From Virgibacillus sp. SK37 (lineage in GTDB: Bacteria > Bacillota > Bacilli > Bacillales > Amphibacillaceae): a DNA stretch of 64,000 bases. The stretch's first letter is position 1. Each line of letters starts with the position of its first letter. Shown here in pieces: positions 58,869 through 64,000 of this stretch. The stretch is taken from contig NZ_CP007161.1 of assembly GCF_000725285.1 (NCBI RefSeq), forward strand, positions 605,911 through 669,910, read 5' to 3'. A program made the position numbers and the translations under genes. The notes beneath the pieces are model-generated. The model was not told where the DNA came from. It searched no databases and saw only the letters and a list, made by a program, of their open reading frames with translations.

Positions 58869-58911
58869 TGATATACTATTACTATAAGAAAACATATCCT
58901 TCCAATTGGAA
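58869..58911 (+). promoter_or_regulatory. Promoter and palindromic operator of the peptide-responsive regulator
   Basis: Extended -10 TGATATACT (58869-58877) lies 49 bases before the start codon. Between it and the ribosome site is the perfect 12-bp palindrome TTCCAATTGGAA (58900-58911), placed where a bound repressor would block transcription or loading. Autoregulation is inferred. Confidence 0.5.
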
Positions 58912-58925
58912 AGAAGGTGGGTATA

Positions 58926-60194
58926 TTGATAGAGTTAGGGTCCTATATTAAGCTGCAACGTACGAAGCAAGAAATGACTCAAGGAGAATTAGCACACGGA
59001 ATTGTTTCCTTATCCTATTTATCAAAAATTGAAAATCTCAAAACAGAAGCAAGCCCAGAGATCATTCAAGCATTATGCACCCGCCTCGGTATCCAAATCG
59101 ATAATTCACTTGAATCTACCATCCAGGAGAAATGCAAAGAATGGTACGGGATGCTATTTGAAGTGAATGATAAAGAAGAGATTATTTCCAAGTATAAAGA
59201 AATTCAGAGTTTAATGGATTCAAACTTGACGGAAAGCTTACTGTTATTTGAGATACATAAAATTAGATACTACCTAATTCTGGGTGAATTTGATAAAGCA
59301 TTAAATAAAATCAATGAGTTAAACGAGATCTCCGGAACCTTCGATAATTTACATCTGTATTATTGGTATAAGTTTAGAGGGAATTATAATTCAGTAACAG
59401 CTGATTACAACCCGGCGCTGCATATGTATAGACTTGCTGAAGATAAACTTAATCGTATCGAGTTAGAAGGCCAAGAAATAGCTGATATTGAATATGCTAT
59501 ATCTGTTACACATAGTAAATTAAGAAATACCTTGGAAGCAATTGATTATGCTAAAAAGGCATTAGACACTTTCATGAAACACTACAATTTTGTTAGATGT
59601 GCTCAGTGTCACAACATCTTAGGTATTTCTTATAGAAGAATAAAAATGTATGATAAAGCAATAAAAAATTTTAATTTAGCTTTACATTTAGGAAAGTTAA
59701 ATAATAATAAACAGTTAATACAGCTTACAAACCAAAACCTTGGCCACTTATACTCCACTAAAGGTGAGGCTAAAGAAGCAATTAAGTATTTCCAAGAAGT
59801 TATCAATGATGAAGAGGTACATCTTGTAGAACGAGTAGCTGCTGTAGCTTCGCTAGTGAGAGAATACTATAATGTATACAATTTTGAAGAAACAAAAAAA
59901 GCAATTAAATACGGTTTTGAATTACTAGACCAGTTTAAGAATATTCAACAATATAAAATTTTCGATTATGTTTTGCACACGTATGATTACCTTCTGAGAG
60001 AAGAACATACTAAATTTGAGAACCTTGTCATAAAAGAATTTATTCCCTTTTTAGAGAAAAATAAAGATTTTGCTAATGTAATCATCTATGCAGATTTATT
60101 AGCAAAGCATTTCGAAAAGCAATATAAATACAAAGACGCAACAAAATATTATAAAGTGGCTAATTTTGCCTATGAGCAAATTACAAATATTTAG
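58926..60194 (+). CDS. RNPP-type peptide-responsive transcription regulator (HTH + TPR)
   Basis: 422 residues from a TTG five bases after AAGGTGG; a GTG three codons earlier overlaps that site. N-terminal XRE helix-turn-helix (LGSYIKLQRTKQEMTQGELAHG, YLSKIENLKTEASPEIIQAL), then about nine TPR-like helical pairs to the end, for example NILGISYRRIKMYDKAIKNFN and LGHLYSTKGEAKEAIKYFQ. Length and architecture match NprR (about 423 residues) more than PlcR (285). Such proteins bind a reimported peptide in the TPR groove. A pro-peptide gene follows 29 bases later without a terminator, as in NprR-NprX and PlcR-PapR. Targets unknown. Confidence 0.88.
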   Translation: MIELGSYIKLQRTKQEMTQGELAHGIVSLSYLSKIENLKTEASPEIIQALCTRLGIQIDNSLESTIQEKCKEWYGMLFEVNDKEEIISKYKEIQSLMDSNLTESLLLFEIHKIRYYLILGEFDKALNKINELNEISGTFDNLHLYYWYKFRGNYNSVTADYNPALHMYRLAEDKLNRIELEGQEIADIEYAISVTHSKLRNTLEAIDYAKKALDTFMKHYNFVRCAQCHNILGISYRRIKMYDKAIKNFNLALHLGKLNNNKQLIQLTNQNLGHLYSTKGEAKEAIKYFQEVINDEEVHLVERVAAVASLVREYYNVYNFEETKKAIKYGFELLDQFKNIQQYKIFDYVLHTYDYLLREEHTKFENLVIKEFIPFLEKNKDFANVIIYADLLAKHFEKQYKYKDATKYYKVANFAYEQITNI

Positions 60195-60223
60195 AGTTTA
60201 TTTTAATAAGGGGGGGAAATGAA

Positions 60224-60367
60224 ATGAAGAAATTTATAGCAGGATTATCATTGGGTGCATTATTAGTAACAGGCTTTGCTTTTGCGCAGCAAAACGATCC
60301 AGTAGATTTATCCATGGACAGAGAACCTAGTGTTCTTTCAATCAAACAACCTACAGTATTTTTTTAA
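60224..60367 (+). CDS. Exported pro-peptide, likely cognate signal of the RNPP regulator
   Basis: 47 residues; too short for routine calling. A G-rich ribosome site AAGGGGGGG lies seven bases before the ATG. Residues 1-21 form a signal peptide (KK, hydrophobic core, AFA cleavage site before QQ). The remainder, QQNDPVDLSMDREPSVLSIK then QPTVFF, is 26 residues with a hydrophobic aromatic end. Size and layout parallel PapR (48 residues, ending LPFEF). The likely active form is a C-terminal peptide of 5-8 residues such as QPTVFF, made after export and imported by an oligopeptide permease. Identity of the mature form is inferred. Confidence 0.82.
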   Translation: MKKFIAGLSLGALLVTGFAFAQQNDPVDLSMDREPSVLSIKQPTVFF

Positions 60368-60429
60368 GATGATTTAAGAAGTAGTTAACAATATTTGTTT
60401 TTACCCTATTATTATATGATATATACTTG

Positions 60430-60466
60430 CCTGAAATAGCGTGGAACCTATTTCAGGATTTTTTTA
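60430..60466 (+). terminator. Terminator of the regulator/pro-peptide cassette
   Basis: CCTGAAATAG / CTATTTCAGG with a run of T's. It closes the cassette, so the symporter genes downstream have their own promoter. Confidence 0.9.
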
Positions 60467-60758
60467 TTCTCCAGAAAAAAATAAAAAAAATTTTTAGACG
60501 CATAAATTTAGAGGATTTACGAGGTACAGAGATTATACGCTACAATTTAATAAGTATGGTTACCCATTACTCTCTTACGACATTATATGATAATTAATTC
60601 GGTTATTTCGAACCTCAGCCAAGTTGCTTCCATTATAAAATAAACGAAAATTCGTGTGACCACGCTTACTCCGGTTGAAATATTTTTCTGGATGTGAAAC
60701 CATAGTCTTTGTGCTATTACGCAGATAAACAGAGAAAAACAGCGAAAGGAGAAGTAAA
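60467..60758. other. AT-rich gap before the symporter genes
   Basis: About 290 bases without a supported gene. It holds an A/T-rich stretch after the terminator, an inverted pair ACGAA-AA-TTCGT at 60644-60655 and a TTGAAA box (60675) whose spacing to CATAGT (20 bases) is too long to call a promoter. The regulatory region of the proline symporter should be here. Confidence 0.4.
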
Positions 60759-60863
60759 TTGGAATACGCCATCAGAGGAGCAACATGGTTTTGGCTATTT
60801 GTACCAATGCCAATCGTACTTTTATTATCTATCATTACACTATTTACGGAGAGGAGAAAATAA
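60759..60863 (+). CDS. Symporter-associated small membrane protein (34 aa)
   Basis: Tiny gene from a TTG six bases after AAAGGAG, ending three bases before the symporter start. The 34 residues, EYAIRGATWFWLFVPMPIVL then LLSIITLFTERRK, form one membrane helix with a basic end. Small single-helix proteins encoded just upstream of sodium:solute symporters (symporter small accessory proteins) are a recognised pattern. Its own stop region contains the ribosome site for the symporter, so translation is coupled. Confidence 0.72.
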   Translation: MEYAIRGATWFWLFVPMPIVLLLSIITLFTERRK

Positions 60864-60866
60864 AGC

Positions 60867-62387
60867 GTGGGTCTCACAACCTTGATTACTTTTATTGTTT
60901 ATTTAATTGGAATGCTTGTCATAGGTGTCATCATGTACCGCATGACAAATGATTTATCAGATTACGTGCTTGGAGGACGAAACCTGGGGCCAGGGGTAGC
61001 GGCACTGAGCGCAGGAGCATCGGATATGAGTGGATGGCTATTACTTGGATTGCCAGGCGCTATTTATGCTTCGGGAATGTCGGAGGCCTGGATGGCAATA
61101 GGACTTGCTACAGGTGCATATTTAAATTGGCAGTTCGTTGCCAAGCGATTACGCATTTATACAGAAGTATCAAATAACGCAATTACCATTCCAGATTTTC
61201 TGGAGAACCGCTTTAAAGACAAATCGCATATTCTACGTGTTATTTCTGCTTTAGTAATTTTACTGTTCTTCACTTTTTATACTTCATCAGGAATGGTTGC
61301 CGGAGCAAAACTTTTTGAAGCTTCGTTTGGATTATCCTATCAATCTGCTCTTTGGATTGGAACCATCGTGGTAGTTTCATATACTTTGCTGGGAGGATTT
61401 CTGGCGGTAGCCTGGACCGATTTTATTCAAGGAATCTTAATGTTTTTAGCATTGATTGCTGTCCCGATTGTAGCCTTAAATGAAATGGGAGGATGGTCAG
61501 CAGCAGTACAGGCTGTTGGTGAAATAGAACCAAGTCATTTGAATATGGTCAAGGGAGTAGGAATCATGGCGATTATTTCATCCCTCGCATGGGGACTGGG
61601 CTATTTTGGTCAGCCACATATTATTGTGCGTTTTATGGCATTAAGATCGGCTAAAGATGTGCCAAAAGCAAAATTCATTGGTACTGCTTGGATGATTTTA
61701 GGGCTATACGGGGCTATCTTTACAGGCTTTATCGGGCTTGCCTTTATTAGTACCCAGGAAGTGCCTATTCTTGGAAAGTTTGGAATTGATGTAGTAAACG
61801 AGGGTGGCCTGCAAATGTTGGCAGATCCGGAGAAAATCTTTATCGCTTTTTCGCAAATTCTATTTCATCCGGTGATTGCAGGTATATTGCTTGCAGCTAT
61901 ATTATCAGCCATTATGAGTACCATTGACTCTCAATTACTAGTATCCTCATCTGCAGTTGCGGAAGATTTCTATAAGGCTATTTTCCGCAAAAAAGCTTCC
62001 GGAAAAGAATTAGTATGGGTTGGCCGTATTGCTACATTGGGGATTGCTTTAATTGCGGCGATTATTGCAATGAATCCGGAAAGCTCTGTACTGGAATTGG
62101 TCAGCTACGCATGGGCAGGCTTTGGTGCAGCGTTTGGACCGATTATTCTCTTGTCCTTATTTTGGAGAGGCATTACTCGAAATGGAGCGCTTGCAGGAAT
62201 CATTGTAGGTGCTGGAACGGTTATTATATGGGGGGAATTCCTATCAGGTGGAATTTTTGATTTATATGAAATAGTTCCAGGATTTCTGTTGAACTTACTT
62301 GTTACTATTATCTTCAGTATGTTTAGTAAGCCAGCACCGGAAATAGAAGCAGAGTTTACCGAAACGTTGACGAAATTAAAAGAATAA
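60867..62387 (+). CDS. putP: Sodium/proline symporter (PutP/OpuE family)
   Basis: 506 residues from a GTG after GGAGAGGAG. Sodium:solute symporter family, 13 helices: GGRNLGPGVAALSAGASDMSGW, SSLAWGLGYFGQPHIIVRFMA and IMSTIDSQLLVSSSAVAEDFY (Na+ site) are diagnostic of PutP/OpuE. Imports L-proline as nutrient or osmoprotectant. In B. subtilis opuE has the same place before gatC, so this may be the osmotic type; rocA upstream would fit catabolic use. A terminator follows. Confidence 0.94.
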   Translation: MGLTTLITFIVYLIGMLVIGVIMYRMTNDLSDYVLGGRNLGPGVAALSAGASDMSGWLLLGLPGAIYASGMSEAWMAIGLATGAYLNWQFVAKRLRIYTEVSNNAITIPDFLENRFKDKSHILRVISALVILLFFTFYTSSGMVAGAKLFEASFGLSYQSALWIGTIVVVSYTLLGGFLAVAWTDFIQGILMFLALIAVPIVALNEMGGWSAAVQAVGEIEPSHLNMVKGVGIMAIISSLAWGLGYFGQPHIIVRFMALRSAKDVPKAKFIGTAWMILGLYGAIFTGFIGLAFISTQEVPILGKFGIDVVNEGGLQMLADPEKIFIAFSQILFHPVIAGILLAAILSAIMSTIDSQLLVSSSAVAEDFYKAIFRKKASGKELVWVGRIATLGIALIAAIIAMNPESSVLELVSYAWAGFGAAFGPIILLSLFWRGITRNGALAGIIVGAGTVIIWGEFLSGGIFDLYEIVPGFLLNLLVTIIFSMFSKPAPEIEAEFTETLTKLKE

Positions 62388-62394
62388 ATGTAAT

Positions 62395-62429
62395 AATGGT
62401 CTACTTCTTTAAGAAGTGGGCCATTTTTA
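62395..62429 (+). terminator. Terminator of putP
   Basis: AATGGTCTACTTCTT / AAGAAGTGGGCCATT with T's; one wobble. Confidence 0.85.
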
Positions 62430-62568
62430 TAGTGAAGAGTGACCTTTTATCTCTGTCTTATTTGCTTAATAGCAGTCAATTCTGCTATCATCTATAGTGT
62501 TATAATAGTATAATTAGACAATAATAACTAAAATAAACCAAAGATAGATAAAGACTGGAGGGTAATAA

Positions 62569-62859
62569 ATGGCTGATATCACCAAAGAACAGGTTAAACA
62601 TGTTGCGAATTTGGCAAGACTTGCAATTACAGAAGAAGAAGCAGAAATGTTTCAGGGACAGTTGAATTCCATTATTTCCTTTGCGGAGCAATTAAATGAA
62701 TTGGATACAGAAGGTGTAGAACCAACTACACACGTATTAGATTTAAAGAACGTATTACGCAAGGACGAGCCGAAGGAATGGATTACACAAGAGGAAGCAC
62801 TGAAAAATGCTCCTGATAAAAAAGATGGACATTATCGCGTGCCATCCATTTTGGAATAG
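62569..62859 (+). CDS. gatC: Aspartyl/glutamyl-tRNA amidotransferase subunit C
   Basis: 96 residues, normal length. Small subunit of the GatCAB complex that converts Glu-tRNA(Gln) to Gln-tRNA(Gln). [24 protein letters not shown] and the C-terminal [13 protein letters not shown] are conserved. The gatA start follows 13 bases after its stop behind GGAGGG. Confidence 0.97.
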   Translation: MADITKEQVKHVANLARLAITEEEAEMFQGQLNSIISFAEQLNELDTEGVEPTTHVLDLKNVLRKDEPKEWITQEEALKNAPDKKDGHYRVPSILE

Positions 62860-62872
62860 GGAGGGAAAATAG

Positions 62873-64000
62873 ATGTCATTATTTGATTACACGATAAAAG
62901 AACTGGAAGAGAAAATACATAATAAAGAAGTTACGGTCGAGGATCTCGTAGACACTTCTTATAAACGTATTAAAGAAGTGGATGGACAGGTTCATGCTTT
63001 CTTAACATTAAATGAAGAAAGTGCAAGAGAAGAAGCAAAGAAATTAGATGCTGCAGCTGATCAAACTGCAAGTCTTTTCGGTATGCCAGCAGGGATTAAG
63101 GATAATATTGTAACGAAAGCGTTGCGCACAACCTGTGCCAGCCAATTCTTGGATAACTTTGATGACCCGTTATATAATGCAACGGTTGTTGATAAGCTGG
63201 CAAGCCAACAAGCAGTAACAATTGGAAAATTAAACATGGATGAATTTGCTATGGGTTCATCTAATGAAAATTCAAGCTATACACCAACACGTAACCCATG
63301 GAATACCGATTATGTTCCAGGGGGCTCCAGTGGTGGCTCTGCAGCTTCTGTAGCGGCAGGAGAAGTGTTATTCTCCCTAGGGTCTGATACAGGTGGATCG
63401 ATTCGTCAGCCTGCAGCATTCTGTGGTGTGGTTGGATTGAAGCCGACATATGGCCGTGTATCTCGTTTTGGTCTTGTAGCATTTGCATCCTCCTTGGATC
63501 AAATTGGACCGATCACCCGTAATGTGGAAGATAATGCTCGCGTGCTAGAAGTAATCGCTGGAATCGACCCGATGGATTCTACTAGTGCCAATGTAGATGT
63601 ACCAAAGTATACAGAAGCACTAACAGGAGATGTCAAAGGATTAAAGATCGCAGTACCAAAGGAATATCTTGCTGAAGGTGTTGCGCCTGAGGTGAAGGAA
63701 TCTGTACTTCAAGCATTGAAAGTATATGAATCGCTTGGTGCAACATGGGAAGAGGTTTCCTTACCACATTCTAAATATGCGGTAGCAACCTACTATCTGC
63801 TTTCATCATCTGAGGCATCAGCAAACCTTGCTCGTTTTGATGGAGTAAGATACGGTGTGCGCAGTGAAAATGCAGATAATATGATCGATATGTTCAAAAA
63901 ATCCCGTAGTGAAGGCTTTGGTGAAGAAGTGAAGCGTCGTATTATGCTTGGAACCTTTGCATTAAGCTCGGGCTACTATGATGCTTACTATAAAAAAGCA
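62873..64000 (+). CDS. gatA: Aspartyl/glutamyl-tRNA amidotransferase subunit A (5' part)
   Basis: Open to the end of the window: 376 codons with no stop, cut by the edge. Amidase subunit of GatCAB. Signature residues are present: Lys76 in AGIKDNIV, the [14 protein letters not shown] serine loop and [30 protein letters not shown] is specific to GatA and separates it from the stand-alone amidase at 12.6 kb. Follows gatC as in other bacilli. Confidence 0.98.
   Translation, partial: MSLFDYTIKELEEKIHNKEVTVEDLVDTSYKRIKEVDGQVHAFLTLNEESAREEAKKLDAAADQTASLFGMPAGIKDNIVTKALRTTCASQFLDNFDDPLYNATVVDKLASQQAVTIGKLNMDEFAMGSSNENSSYTPTRNPWNTDYVPGGSSGGSAASVAAGEVLFSLGSDTGGSIRQPAAFCGVVGLKPTYGRVSRFGLVAFASSLDQIGPITRNVEDNARVLEVIAGIDPMDSTSANVDVPKYTEALTGDVKGLKIAVPKEYLAEGVAPEVKESVLQALKVYESLGATWEEVSLPHSKYAVATYYLLSSSEASANLARFDGVRYGVRSENADNMIDMFKKSRSEGFGEEVKRRIMLGTFALSSGYYDAYYKKA

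Noticed and set aside
60575-60877. 100-codon minus-strand frame upstream of putP
   Set aside because: It overlaps the small 34-residue gene on the plus strand and has no ribosome site or recognisable fold.

Overview
The window looks like the chromosome of a low-GC, spore-forming, probably salt-tolerant member of the Bacillaceae (Oceanobacillus/Virgibacillus type). The evidence is AT-rich DNA with strong AAGGAGG ribosome sites, many TTG and GTG starts, a GerA-type spore germination operon, compatible-solute and sodium-coupled transporters, and long stretches in the same gene order as Bacillus subtilis (MoxR-DUF58-transglutaminase-guaA-pbuG, purEKBCSQLFMNHD, yerA-yerB-yerC-pcrB-pcrA-ligA-camS, opuE/putP-gatC-gatA). 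I saw no rRNA, tRNA, CRISPR array, prophage or transposase. The genus assignment is an inference from content and order.

Layout. 0-2.6 kb: the end of a BCCT betaine-type transporter, a FetAB-type ABC exporter and a small unknown gene. 2.7-7.3 kb: a complete Bce-type antimicrobial-peptide sensing and detoxification module (regulator, intramembrane-sensing kinase, ATPase, permease) with a BceR-like operator. 7.5-15.8 kb: an MscS channel, a gerA/gerB/gerC-type operon ending in a 46-residue membrane protein, an amidase and an AbgT-family transporter. 15.8-16.5 kb: two related intergenic repeats in inverted orientation, each carrying the same double-hairpin module. 16.5-18.9 kb: an accessory, probably stress-induced island with a proteasome-fold (Ntn hydrolase-like) protein, a small charged protein and two GsiB-type KGG-repeat proteins. 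19.2-27.3 kb: MoxR/DUF58/transglutaminase operon, then guaA and pbuG, each behind a guanine riboswitch. 27.3-32.9 kb: a third intergenic repeat, MFS transporter, MsrA, MOSC protein, Hsp20, UPF0316 membrane protein and a GS39-type dehydrogenase. 32.9-45.9 kb: the twelve-gene purine operon behind a PurR operator pair and a guanine riboswitch with an unusually long expression platform. 46-57 kb: adenine-deaminase-like protein, YerB, YerC, a 40-bp tandem repeat array, a TatD-family hydrolase, PcrB, PcrA, LigA and CamS. 57-64 kb: P5C dehydrogenase, an RNPP-type peptide-responsive regulator with its own small exported peptide gene, a 34-residue protein translated just ahead of a PutP/OpuE sodium:proline symporter, and the start of gatCA.

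How it fits together. Purine supply is controlled at two layers: paired inverted PurBoxes with identical geometry at pbuG and purE, and guanine riboswitches at guaA, pbuG and purE. Proline oxidation and import flank the peptide-signalling cassette, so cell density could be tied to proline use; this is speculation.

The most interesting items are the regulator/pro-peptide pair at 58.9-60.4 kb, which looks like a self-contained quorum-sensing cassette whose peptide I do not recognise, and the Ntn hydrolase/GsiB stress island. Next come the tiny genes too short for normal calling (46, 34 and 47 residues) and the covarying double-hairpin module nested in the intergenic repeats.
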